Assembly: GCA_018656865.1 (NCBI GenBank)
Contig: JABHYO010000093.1
Location: 1 to 33,987 of the forward strand
Length of the DNA stretch: 33,987 nucleotides
DNA from: Gammaproteobacteria bacterium
GTDB taxonomy: Bacteria > Pseudomonadota > Gammaproteobacteria > Pseudomonadales > Azotimanducaceae
Direction: 5' to 3'
Below, piece after piece: positions 1 through 7,615 of the stretch. The stretch's first letter is position 1. Every line of letters starts with the position of its first letter. A program made the translations under genes and the position numbers. Below the pieces are notes generated by a model, which was not told the DNA's origin, ran no database searches, and worked only from the letters and a program-made list of their open reading frames with translations.

Positions 1-1
1 A

Positions 2-304
2 AAGAAAATTGGCTGGATCAAAGAAGGCGCAGGAGATCGCTTCGATGCGCTTGAAATTGAGATTGGCGCCTATTTTACCTTTGTCATGGATGACCCGGCT
101 CCTGTACTGGGTCCGTTCGCCCAGTCATTCGGCCTCTCGGAAGACGAGATGCGAGTTCATCCCCATGCGCTGTTCGGGTCCGTCGATACCATCTGTGAGG
201 AGCTGGAGCGGCGACGGGAACTACACGGTATTTCTTATATTTCGGTCGGCAGGGACAACATGGAATCTTTTGCGCCTATCGTGCAACGGCTGAACGGTAA
301 GTGA
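2..304 (+). CDS. Luciferase-like (LLM class) flavin/F420-dependent oxidoreductase, C-terminal part
   Basis: The 5' end lies outside the window; about 100 C-terminal residues are visible, reading in the frame ...KKIGWIKEGAGDRFDALEIE. The run of FGLSEDEM, then HALFGSVDTICEELERRRE, then a final HGISYISVG segment is the usual closing part of bacterial luciferase-like oxidoreductases, where a channelling helix is followed by the last beta strand of the TIM barrel. These enzymes use reduced FMN or F420 to oxidise or hydroxylate small substrates, which cannot be predicted here. The stop codon (302-304) overlaps the GTG start of the next gene by four bases (GTGA), so the two are probably co-translated. 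The family call is fairly secure; the cofactor is inferred. Confidence 0.72.
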   Translation, partial: KKIGWIKEGAGDRFDALEIEIGAYFTFVMDDPAPVLGPFAQSFGLSEDEMRVHPHALFGSVDTICEELERRRELHGISYISVGRDNMESFAPIVQRLNGK

Positions 305-861
305 AGAAATATCCGAGGACGATCCTCGCATCAACGATCCTGATATCGATTGCCGTCATTGTTTATGCTTTCGGCCAGGAAACAGAGGAACTGCGGCATC
401 GCACAGGTCTCCTCACCAGCGTCAGGCTGTCAGCCATTTACTTTCTTATTGCTTTCTCGGTCGGCCCACTGACGCGACTTTCCAACACCGGCTGGCTCCG
501 ACCCTTACTGGCCAATCGCCGGTATATCGGGCTCAGCTTTGCTCTGATGCACACTGTGCACCTCTATTTTATTGCGCTCTGGGTACGGGCTAATCCGGAC
601 AAGTTCGACCCGGTTCCTTTATGGATTGGTGGTAGTGCTTATCTGTTCATGTATCTGCAGGCGATCACCAGCAATGACTACTCGGTATCCCGCCTGCGCA
701 GATACTGGCGCTGGCTGCACAACTATTCCACATATTTGCTCTGGCTGGTCATCACCGTCACGTTCGCCGGTAGCGAATCGTTGACAGCAAAGATCTACAC
801 AGCATTCCTATTGTCGGCCATGGCTGTCCGATTGATTGCGGCGTTTAAACCCCGCACCTAA
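301..861 (+). CDS. Ferric-reductase-like transmembrane protein (MsrQ-like fold)
   Basis: A 186-residue protein starting with GTG. Hydrophobic segments at about residues 8-24, 42-60, 75-95, 107-122, 143-158 and 163-180 give roughly six membrane helices. His84 and His87 (in LMHTVHL) and His140 (in RWLHNYSTY) are placed like the haem-ligating histidines of the ferric reductase/MsrQ membrane domain. No FAD or NAD domain is attached, so it would need an electron-donating partner. The four-base overlap with the upstream flavin oxidoreductase suggests that protein as a candidate, but this is inference. It might instead be an MsrQ paralogue; no msrP neighbour is visible. A cytochrome-b-type redox role in the inner membrane is likely, and the substrate is unknown. 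Confidence 0.6.
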   Translation: MKKYPRTILASTILISIAVIVYAFGQETEELRHRTGLLTSVRLSAIYFLIAFSVGPLTRLSNTGWLRPLLANRRYIGLSFALMHTVHLYFIALWVRANPDKFDPVPLWIGGSAYLFMYLQAITSNDYSVSRLRRYWRWLHNYSTYLLWLVITVTFAGSESLTAKIYTAFLLSAMAVRLIAAFKPRT

Positions 862-885
862 ATCTGCAGGGGTAAAAAACTGCGG

Positions 886-1698
886 CTATCTACCAATCGG
901 CTTTGGAGTGGGTTCTTTGTTCACGAATGCCTTCATCCTCGCAGCAAAATCCTCTGTCTGAGACAAACTATTACAGAGGACCCGCTCAAGCATTAACCCA
1001 TCTTCAAGGGAGAGATCCGGCGCTTTAAGAATGGCCTTTTTGCAAAACTGAATACTTAACGGTGGTTGGGAAAGCACCTTTTGCACAAGTTCCTCAGTGG
1101 CAGTTTTAAGTTCAGACAAGGGCACCACCTTGTTCACCAAACCGACTCGGTAGGCCTCTTCTGCACTCATATTTTCACTAAGAAGGCAGATTTCAAGCGC
1201 CCGGCGAACTCCTACTAATCGAGGCAATACCTGTGTGCCACCTCCTCCGGGTATCAAGCCTGCCCAGACTTCGGTCTGGGCAATTGTGGCGTTTTCCGCT
1301 GCGATCACAAAGTCACTGAAGTATACAATCTCTGGCAAGAAACAACCGCCGTTGAGCGCACAGATGGTTACTTTGTCCCATTCCCAAAAGACAGTCCAAC
1401 CAGCCGGACCTGGATGGGTCTGAGTTATCAGTTCCGGTATGTTCTCCACTGCCGCCCATTGATTTATATCGTCCGCCCCTGGGTGCTCAGTTAAGTCGTC
1501 ACCCGCGGAAAAGAATCGATCACCCTCCCCTGTTAGTACTACCACCCTGATGTTGTCATCCTTTTCTAATTCCAGAACCGTGTCTCTGAAATCCTCATAG
1601 TCCTCGTACGTCAGTGCGTTTCTTTTCTCCGGTCGGTTGAACGTGATGTACGCAGTTGAATCTTTTTTTTCTAAAACTATCGCGCTTTTCACTGCCAT
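886..1698 (-). CDS. Enoyl-CoA hydratase/isomerase family protein (crotonase)
   Basis: The start was placed at the ATG at 1698 because a near-perfect Shine-Dalgarno (AAGGAGG, 1704-1710) lies five bases upstream; an in-frame ATG seven codons earlier lacks one. This gives 270 residues. Crotonase landmarks are NRPEKRNAL (21-29), the oxyanion strand FSAGDDL (63-69) and GLIPGGGGTQ (147-156). The two acid/base glutamates of hydratases appear at Glu123 (LPEIVYFSD) and Glu143 (AQTEVWAGL). The usual GGG-x-E oxyanion loop is shortened by two residues and reads GGCFLPE. The enzyme should act on a CoA thioester in the cytoplasm, but hydration may not be its reaction. It stands alone: no same-strand gene is close, and the upstream gap is over 400 bp. 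Confidence 0.85.
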   Translation of the reverse strand: MAVKSAIVLEKKDSTAYITFNRPEKRNALTYEDYEDFRDTVLELEKDDNIRVVVLTGEGDRFFSAGDDLTEHPGADDINQWAAVENIPELITQTHPGPAGWTVFWEWDKVTICALNGGCFLPEIVYFSDFVIAAENATIAQTEVWAGLIPGGGGTQVLPRLVGVRRALEICLLSENMSAEEAYRVGLVNKVVPLSELKTATEELVQKVLSQPPLSIQFCKKAILKAPDLSLEDGLMLERVLCNSLSQTEDFAARMKAFVNKEPTPKPIGR

Positions 1699-2134
1699 CG
1701 TTGCCTCCTTGAAGGACAAATTCCAAATTGGACATTATTGTATGTTGTCAAAACCTTGAAATCCCACATGACCGATCTTGGCACAAACATATCGGATGCA
1801 TTCTATCAGTCTATGGGATGCAGCTGGTTTCTAGGCATTTGAAGGCACAGCGCGCCTCTTTGATCACGAACTAGCCTTTTGTCGGATAACTTGCGCTAAG
1901 AAATAACGGCTATCTGAAAGCCGGTAGAAGCCTACTGCCCAGGCAGAATCTCTGCCATAGCCATCCGACTTATCGCTGCGCTGAAACCGAGCATAAGTAA
2001 GTGAAGGTTAGGTACTGGAAATTTCTGAGCGGTACCGCCAACTTTGTCATTCTGAACGCCAGTGAAGAATCTCGACGAGATCCTTCACTACGTTCAGGAT
2101 GACGACCGGCGACGTTCAGGGTGATATTCTAAAA
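1699..2134. other. Gene-poor intergenic stretch of about 435 bp
   Basis: No open frame with coding character was found on either strand, and there is no tRNA-like cloverleaf. The only structured part is the imperfect palindrome near its right end (annotated separately), followed at about 2110-2124 by a partial extra arm reading CGTTCAGGGTGAT. It separates the solitary crotonase from the upstream thiolase operon. Confidence 0.6.
2046..2103. repeat. 58-bp imperfect palindromic repeat (GTCAT...ATGAC)
   Basis: The left arm begins GTCATTCTGAACG and the right arm ends CGTTCAGGATGAC. Folding the two 29-base arms pairs nearly throughout, with mismatches only around 2050-2060 and at the centre (ATCTCG/ACGAGAT). 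The form is that of dispersed intergenic palindromic elements of the REP type. It lies just beyond the thiolase stop codon, where such elements often act as transcript 3' ends. A related element lies at 29966-30081. Confidence 0.6.
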
Positions 2135-3331
2135 TCAACCTGCGCCGATGATGCAGACCGCGGCAACGTTGCTCATCGGTGACCCGCCCAGATTATGCGT
2201 CAGACCAATGCTTGGATTGGACAACTGCCTTTCACCCGCTCGGCCCTGAATCTGAAGATACATTTCATAGAGCATCCGAATGCCGGAAGCACCAATTGGA
2301 TGACCGAAGCACTTTAAACCACCATCGATCTGACAGGGGATCTGACCGTCGGCATCGTAAAATCCATCCATGACATCGTTAATAACGGTACCTTCTGCGG
2401 ATAGCTGCAGATCTTCCATGGTCACCATTTCGGTAATGGAAAAGCAGTCGTGGCACTCAAACATGGATACCTGATCACGCGGGTTCTTGATACCTGCCTC
2501 ATCATAGGCTTTCCGTGCTGCGATTCGAGTGGTATGGAAGTAGCTGCCATCCCATGAATTGTGCCCGGCTTCAGATCCGTTGGACAGGGACAGCTGCAGT
2601 GCCTTGATGGTCACGAGATCACTGTTCTTGAGCGACTTTGCTATCTCCGGCGTCGTGACGATAGCGGCAGCAGCCCCATCACTGACACCACAACAATCAA
2701 ACAGCCCCAGTGGTTCAGCGATCATCGGTGCATTAAGTACCTGATCTTCTGTAACCGCCTTTTGCAAGTGAGCTTTGGGGTTCTTGGCGCCATTGGCATG
2801 ACTTTTTACCGAGATATGGGCGATGGCACGTTTCAGATCTTCTTTGCTGACATTGTGTTTTGCACGGTAGGCGCTTGCCAGTTGTGCAAAATTACCAGGC
2901 GCAGAACCTGTCGCCGCCCAGAGTGGCGCAAGCGTACCGTTGTCTGCAGCAGGCAGACCACCATACCCTGTGTCTTTAAGCTTCTCGACGCCTACTGCTA
3001 ACGCAATATCACAGGCGCCACAGGCAACAGCGTACACTGCCCCGCGAAATGCCTCGGAACCACTGGCACAGTAGTTCTCAACACGGGTTACCGAAATATT
3101 CGGCAGTCGCAGTGAGGTTGACAGTGGCAGACCACCCTTGCCGACGCTGACATTTTCATTGTGCGTTGACAGCCATGCAGCATCGATCTGCGTTGTGTCG
3201 ATACCTGCATCTTCAATGGCTTCTTCATAAGCCTCAACCATGAGCTCTTCGGCACCGCTTTCCCAGCGCTCCCCGAACTTTGAGCAACCCATGCCCAGAA
3301 TCGCCACCTTGTCTCTTATTCCTGCAGCCAC
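2135..3331 (-). CDS. Thiolase, SCP2-type acetyl-CoA acetyltransferase
   Basis: A 398-residue thiolase starting with GTG, with GGAGG seven bases upstream. The nucleophile is Cys88 in ENYCASGSEAFRGA; His294 (FECHDCFS) and His344 (CFGHPIGASG) are the usual active-site histidines. The second catalytic Cys of classical thiolases is replaced by the THNLGGSP motif (378-385), as in SCP2/lipid-transfer thiolases. Such enzymes cleave or form beta-keto acyl-CoAs and usually need a DUF35 partner. The gene upstream on the same strand, 57 bp away, encodes a ketosynthase-like protein with a DUF35 domain. The pair therefore probably forms an operon and a complex comparable to the archaeal acetoacetyl-CoA thiolase/HMG-CoA synthase/DUF35 assembly. 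The substrate is unknown. Confidence 0.88.
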   Translation of the reverse strand: MAAGIRDKVAILGMGCSKFGERWESGAEELMVEAYEEAIEDAGIDTTQIDAAWLSTHNENVSVGKGGLPLSTSLRLPNISVTRVENYCASGSEAFRGAVYAVACGACDIALAVGVEKLKDTGYGGLPAADNGTLAPLWAATGSAPGNFAQLASAYRAKHNVSKEDLKRAIAHISVKSHANGAKNPKAHLQKAVTEDQVLNAPMIAEPLGLFDCCGVSDGAAAAIVTTPEIAKSLKNSDLVTIKALQLSLSNGSEAGHNSWDGSYFHTTRIAARKAYDEAGIKNPRDQVSMFECHDCFSITEMVTMEDLQLSAEGTVINDVMDGFYDADGQIPCQIDGGLKCFGHPIGASGIRMLYEMYLQIQGRAGERQLSNPSIGLTHNLGGSPMSNVAAVCIIGAG

Positions 3332-3388
3332 TTTTGTGCCTCCGATACCTGCTGATTAATTTTTACTGTACTCCGAGCGACAACAATG

Positions 3389-4834
3389 TCAAACGGGCAC
3401 GCCTTTCCAGAAATAGCGGATAAAACCGCGATTCCGGTCTAATTCCTTGATTCTAAATACCATCCTCAGCCGGGTGCCAACGTCGATCTCCCCGACAGCA
3501 ACATCTGTGATATCTGTCATGAAACGACCGCCGTTATCGAAAGTCAGCATGCCGTAGTGAGAGGGCGGGCTCGGGGTATAGGTGAGATAGTCTGCCGACC
3601 AGCTCTGGATCTGGCCCTGTTCCTCGACAAAAGAATAGGGCTCCTGACTGTGACTTGCATGACACTGGGGATTAACACAGATGTCCTGCCGCGGGAACTG
3701 GGCGGTACCACACTGCGTACACTTGCCACCCGTCAAACCTGTCAGCATATCGCGCTTTCGATACAAAACTGTCAGTGCAGTCTTGCTGTCCTTCTCTGCG
3801 CGCATGCCCTTCTCCAGGGTCACGAGGTCATTGAATGCGAGGAACTTCTGATAGTTGTTCTCTTCCCGCCTGCCAGCAAGGCAGCCGACTATTCCGGTCG
3901 ATACGTTGAAGGAAGCAAGCGCATCATTCACCTTGAGCACCAGGGCATCAGCGCCCTGACCGAACCCAACCATGAGTATGATATCGCCCGCCTTTGCATC
4001 AGTTTCAAGCAGATGAAGCAGCATCACCAAAGGGTGTGCCGCACCGGTATCACCGCAGACCCCATGCAAATTGTCTCGGATAGCCTCAGCGGGAATCTGA
4101 CTCGTTCGTGCGACTCCTGCCACAGCACGTCCGATAGTCGACGGCATGACAAAGTGATTTACATCGCCGGCGGCCACACCGGCCTTGTCCAGCGCCTGTT
4201 TGATTGTGGGTGGCACTATATTCTGGTAACCCTCGTCACGAATCCAGCGTTCTTCCCAGTTGTAGTCGAACTCCTCTCCGGCTCCTTTGAAATGATCTAC
4301 AAAGTCTACGGTTCGCGAGTGTCCACCAAGAAAATCGACGAGGGTATTTTCACTACCTACCTGAACCGCCGCCGCGCCATCGCCAAAAGTCATCTCCTGG
4401 GAACCCGACGCGCGGGTTCTCCTATGATCAGAACCAACAACGATGATGCTTTCCTGCTGCTCACTCGCGACACCGGCAAAGGCCTGCAACAGGGCTGAGG
4501 TTCCAGCACGCTGGGAAGCGGTTATATCCAATACGCTGATATCTTCGCCCAGGGATACTGCCGTACTAACGATACCGGCGTTCTGCCGGTCGAGAAATGG
4601 CAAGGTCGTTGAGGCAAAGAAAAGTGCATCGGCATTGACGTCACTTGAGTTAATACAGTCCCTGACCGCTTCTACGGCCATGGTCACCGAATCTTCGTCC
4701 CAGTTACACATGGATCGCTCGCCCTTGCCCTGACCCGCTGCCCCCGGATTAGCCCAGGTGTGAGCCTCGGCAATCGCAGAGCGCTGCAATCTAAGCTTGG
4801 GTACATAACCCCCAAAAGATACTATTCCAACCAT
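3389..4834 (-). CDS. HMG-CoA synthase/KAS III-like protein fused to a DUF35 (zinc ribbon-OB fold) domain
   Basis: A 481-residue two-part protein. Residues 1-300 have the thiolase/ketosynthase fold of HMG-CoA synthase and KAS III: VGIVSFGGYVPKLRL at the start, GDGAAAVQVG at 151-160 and VGFGQGADAL at 289-298. Residues about 340-481 are a DUF35 domain, with a zinc ribbon (Cys372, Cys375, Cys386, Cys391) then an OB fold. By eye alignment the catalytic Cys is Gln108 (DITASQRAGTSALLQ), the His position falls in HFVMPST and the Asn position is Asp262 (GDTGAAHP). It may therefore be a decarboxylase-like, lyase-like or scaffold protein, not a condensing enzyme. DUF35 domains normally shuttle acyl-CoA between thiolase and synthase. 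ATG start with weak ribosome site. Confidence 0.8.
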   Translation of the reverse strand: MVGIVSFGGYVPKLRLQRSAIAEAHTWANPGAAGQGKGERSMCNWDEDSVTMAVEAVRDCINSSDVNADALFFASTTLPFLDRQNAGIVSTAVSLGEDISVLDITASQRAGTSALLQAFAGVASEQQESIIVVGSDHRRTRASGSQEMTFGDGAAAVQVGSENTLVDFLGGHSRTVDFVDHFKGAGEEFDYNWEERWIRDEGYQNIVPPTIKQALDKAGVAAGDVNHFVMPSTIGRAVAGVARTSQIPAEAIRDNLHGVCGDTGAAHPLVMLLHLLETDAKAGDIILMVGFGQGADALVLKVNDALASFNVSTGIVGCLAGRREENNYQKFLAFNDLVTLEKGMRAEKDSKTALTVLYRKRDMLTGLTGGKCTQCGTAQFPRQDICVNPQCHASHSQEPYSFVEEQGQIQSWSADYLTYTPSPPSHYGMLTFDNGGRFMTDITDVAVGEIDVGTRLRMVFRIKELDRNRGFIRYFWKGVPV

Positions 4835-4939
4835 CGTTCAAAACCGCTTAAAAACAACCCGCGCATCCTACCACACCTTGCCATCTCAGGTTGACAGACA
4901 ACGCAAAGGTAGCGCATCTTCACGACCAAGGAGGATAGG
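4835..4939. promoter_or_regulatory. Divergent intergenic region
   Basis: These 105 bp separate the minus-strand DUF35-fusion/thiolase operon from the plus-strand SnoaL-like gene, so promoters for both must lie here or within the genes. No convincing -35/-10 pair was recognised. The plus-strand gene has a strong Shine-Dalgarno (AAGGAGG, 4928-4934). Confidence 0.4.
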
Positions 4940-5467
4940 ATGACCAACAAACGACTCGAGCGCGCCGCGGACAAGGTGGAAATAATGGACCTTTCGTCCA
5001 ACTACATGAGAGGTCTGGATCGACTGGATGGCGAGCTGGAGCGGTCCGTGTTCTGGGATGATGCCTACCTTGATTATGGAATCTATGAAGGTGGCCCCGA
5101 CGGATTTATCGACTACTGCCAGAGTTCTTTAAAAACTCACGCATCGAATCACCACTTCATCGGCCAGATCAACATTGATCTCGAAGGTGAAGAGGCTTAC
5201 GGTGAGGTTTATTACCAGGCATTTCACCGGATCAAGAACGAGCAGGGAGAGGATAGGGACCTTTTTATCAGCGGCAGGTACGTTGACAGGTATGAACGTC
5301 GTAACGGTGTCTGGAAAATTGCCTACCGCAGCGAGCTTGTGGACTGGGTCCGGGACGAAGCCGCAGCGGACGCCTGGTTTGCAGGTTCTCAAATGATCGC
5401 TGGCGCTCGCAAACCTGCGGATCCTCTGTATGACCGCGAAGTCATGAAACGGACCAACAATTCCTGA
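4940..5467 (+). CDS. NTF2/SnoaL-like domain protein
   Basis: 175 residues, ATG start five bases after AAGGAGG. The pattern of an N-terminal helix with IMDLSSNYMRGLDRLDGE, an FWDDAYLDYG strand, SNHHFIGQINIDLEGEEAYGEVYYQAFHR and a closing RNGVWKIAYRSELVDWV is the cone-shaped SnoaL/NTF2-like fold used by polyketide cyclases, steroid isomerases and ring-hydroxylating dioxygenase small subunits. The Asp and His residues in the pocket (Asp39/40, His50s/70s) suit an acid-base enzyme, but the substrate cannot be read. It diverges from the thiolase/DUF35 operon and its stop overlaps the next start by one base, so it is coupled to the DUF3293 gene. A distant relative is encoded at 24301-24789. Confidence 0.75.
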   Translation: MTNKRLERAADKVEIMDLSSNYMRGLDRLDGELERSVFWDDAYLDYGIYEGGPDGFIDYCQSSLKTHASNHHFIGQINIDLEGEEAYGEVYYQAFHRIKNEQGEDRDLFISGRYVDRYERRNGVWKIAYRSELVDWVRDEAAADAWFAGSQMIAGARKPADPLYDREVMKRTNNS

Positions 5468-5880
5468 TGAAATCCAGCCTCGACCCTGAACTCCTCCGGG
5501 CCTACCAGATTACGGACTACATCGTCTCTGACGACCCTCCCCTCACCCTGAATATTGGTGTCGGGAACGACGATGCGCGGATCCTGCTGGCAAGTTTCGG
5601 CGTGGAAACAGCGGCCTTTGTCACCGCTTGGAATCCCGGAAGCGAAGTGCTCACTGAAGACGAAAATGACGACAACCAGGCAGAACTTCTTTCAGAGATT
5701 GAACTGCGACGACTGAACTATCTGGTAGCCTACGGAGAGAGGGCTGACTGGCGCGAATACAGCTACCTGATCCTTGGAATAGATCGCGAAGATGCATCTG
5801 CGCTGGCCCATCAGTTCGGTCAAAACGCCTATGTCTGGGTTGACCTGACAGGCATCCCCGAACTGGTAACGATTGTGTAA
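5467..5880 (+). CDS. DUF3293 domain protein
   Basis: 137 residues; the ATG shares one base with the preceding stop codon. The features match the DUF3293 family of small proteobacterial proteins: an N-terminal AYQITDYIV segment, FVTAWNPGSEVLTEDENDDNQAEL in the middle, then WREYSYLILGIDREDASALAHQFGQNAYVWV near the end. The function of the family is not established. Translational coupling with the SnoaL-like gene is the only context clue. The family assignment rests on motif recognition. Confidence 0.75.
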   Translation: MKSSLDPELLRAYQITDYIVSDDPPLTLNIGVGNDDARILLASFGVETAAFVTAWNPGSEVLTEDENDDNQAELLSEIELRRLNYLVAYGERADWREYSYLILGIDREDASALAHQFGQNAYVWVDLTGIPELVTIV

Positions 5881-5978
5881 AACTCCGCCCCGATCTCCTC
5901 GGTAATTGAAAACCATTTCAAATCATCAATACGGGCGACAATATTTAACAATCTTATGACAGCGGGTTTAACAACCAG

Positions 5979-6425
5979 TCAGTTCTCTGCGTTCCGCCTC
6001 ATCTCTTTCACCTGACTTTGTGGCACATCGATCATAAAAGCGACCCGGGAAATGTACTGTTCTTCGAATTTATCGATGCGACCGTCCGCATAGGCAACCC
6101 GCCATAGATTCTCCAACAGTACCAGCTTGTCTTCTTCTGAATAGTACTGGTTAACCAGTCGGGTGAATTCGTCAAGGCCTTTTACGCCCGTATCCTCGCT
6201 CACGTGCTCAATCAATTCCTCGATGATCTCATTTGACAGGCCAAATGTTTCTTCCAACAATTTGGTTATGGCGCCAATCTCCTCCGGCAGCTCTTCAAAA
6301 TCTGCTTTTGCACAAACAACCAGAAGCGCAGCGGCAGCGTAACGAATTTCCTGCGCGATCTTCTCGCCATGCAAGCCATCGTGGGGCGACATCTTCAGCC
6401 TGAATAGTGAACCCAGATCAACCAA
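5979..6425 (-). CDS. TerB-family (tellurite resistance/DjlA-like) protein
   Basis: 148 residues. TTG was chosen as start because AGGAG lies six bases upstream in the reverse strand and no in-frame ATG precedes the conserved core. The all-helical body contains AAALLVVCAKADFEELPEE and LENLWRVAYADGRIDKFEEQYISRVA. The two repeated acidic A.ADG/DxxxxxEE signatures are typical of TerB domains, also present at the N terminus of the DjlA co-chaperone. These acidic loops may bind metal. No J domain or ter operon is nearby, so the protein is likely a stand-alone cytoplasmic TerB protein of unknown role, not a tellurite resistance factor. Confidence 0.8.
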   Translation of the reverse strand: MVDLGSLFRLKMSPHDGLHGEKIAQEIRYAAAALLVVCAKADFEELPEEIGAITKLLEETFGLSNEIIEELIEHVSEDTGVKGLDEFTRLVNQYYSEEDKLVLLENLWRVAYADGRIDKFEEQYISRVAFMIDVPQSQVKEMRRNAEN

Positions 6426-6535
6426 AATAAACTCCTAACTCTCGAGCAGAGCTTATTCTAACTTCTGAACATATATTTGTGGACAACGCGGGTACCGTCA
6501 TTAAGCTTGCCACCATCCCGAGCCAGAGGTATTCA

Positions 6536-7525
6536 GTGAAACAAGTCCTCGCTGCCCTAGTGTTCCTCACCATTGGCCTGATGGCGGATGAAATAAGAGC
6601 GGACCTTTTCGAACCCTTCTCAACTTCCAATCTCAACCCCTTCGTTCAGCTTCACGGTATTCCTGCGACGCGTTCTGCAAATCTGGTGGAAAAGAGCAGG
6701 TTTGAATGGAACTTGACGACCAGCATCGCCAACAACTTCACTGCCAACACTTCCCGATCCGAGTCCATCGCCATTGATGGTGAAACCTGGCGATCAAGTG
6801 TCACTGCAACCTATGGCCTCACCGATCGAATTGAGATCGGCGTGGAAGTTCCCTTCATCCGGCACTCCGGCGGATCACTGGACGGTCTCATAGAAAACTG
6901 GCACGAGGTATTTGGCCTACCGAACGGCGGCAGGGGCGACATGCAAAGCGATCGGCTCACCTACGCCTGGATCAGCGGGGTGACAACTCACGCTAACCTT
7001 CAAAGTTCGACATCAGGGATGGGCGATGCAACTCTGCACCTTGGCTACAGATTGAATAGCGGCACCAATCGGTCCTGGAGCCTGCGAACCGGAGTCAAGC
7101 TGGCAACCGGTGACGCAGAAAAACTTACAGGTTCAGATTCAACGGACATATTCGCCAGCCTTCACATGACCCAGACCGATCTGTTCGGCAGATCTTCACT
7201 GGTCTTCCATGGGAGTCTGGGCGCCATCAACATCGGTGACGGAAACTTCACCGAAAATCAGCTCGAGGACTGGGTCGCTTTTGGATCTGCCATGGTCACC
7301 TGGCAACCCTGGGACCGGATATCCCTGAAAACCCAGCTCGATTTCAACAGCCCACTTTATGACAGTGACTTGAAGGAACTTGGTGACCCTTCTGTGCAAC
7401 TTGGACTGGGTGGCGCGATCAAGCTGACGGATCGAACCGTTCTGAACATTGCTGTCATCGAAGATATCATCACCGACACATCGCCCGATGTCGTTTTTCA
7501 TCTGGGGCTGCGTACGCGCTTCTAA
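6536..7525 (+). CDS. DUF3187-family outer-membrane beta-barrel protein
   Basis: The GTG at 6536 was chosen as start because it puts a signal peptide (VKQVLAALVFLTIGLMADEIRA, cleavage likely before DLFEPF) at the N terminus and has AGAGGT about seven bases upstream; an in-frame GTG at 6479 would add 19 residues before the signal. This gives 329 residues. The mature part is rich in alternating strands (WRSSVTATYGLTDRIEIGVEVPF, SWSLRTGVKLATG, SVQLGLGGAIKLTDRTVLNIAV) and ends in RTRF, with the terminal Phe recognised by the BAM machinery. The pattern fits DUF3187 proteins of marine gammaproteobacteria. The function is unknown; pore or structural roles are possible. It is transcribed divergently from the terB-like gene. 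Confidence 0.78.
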   Translation: MKQVLAALVFLTIGLMADEIRADLFEPFSTSNLNPFVQLHGIPATRSANLVEKSRFEWNLTTSIANNFTANTSRSESIAIDGETWRSSVTATYGLTDRIEIGVEVPFIRHSGGSLDGLIENWHEVFGLPNGGRGDMQSDRLTYAWISGVTTHANLQSSTSGMGDATLHLGYRLNSGTNRSWSLRTGVKLATGDAEKLTGSDSTDIFASLHMTQTDLFGRSSLVFHGSLGAINIGDGNFTENQLEDWVAFGSAMVTWQPWDRISLKTQLDFNSPLYDSDLKELGDPSVQLGLGGAIKLTDRTVLNIAVIEDIITDTSPDVVFHLGLRTRF

Positions 7526-7615
7526 CCTGTTTCTGTTCGCCTTGCAGGCAGTAAAATTCGGACGGAAACAAGCTAAATTCATCTTCTACCGGAGTCTTTG
7601 TGCTTAAATGACACA

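Noticed and set aside
3557-4498. Plus-strand open frame of 313 codons
   Set aside because: It lies wholly antisense to the HMGCS-like/DUF35 gene, its translation has no recognisable fold and its composition is that of a reversed coding strand.
5979-6425. Tellurite resistance operon
   Set aside because: Only a lone TerB domain is present, with no terC, terD or terE neighbours.
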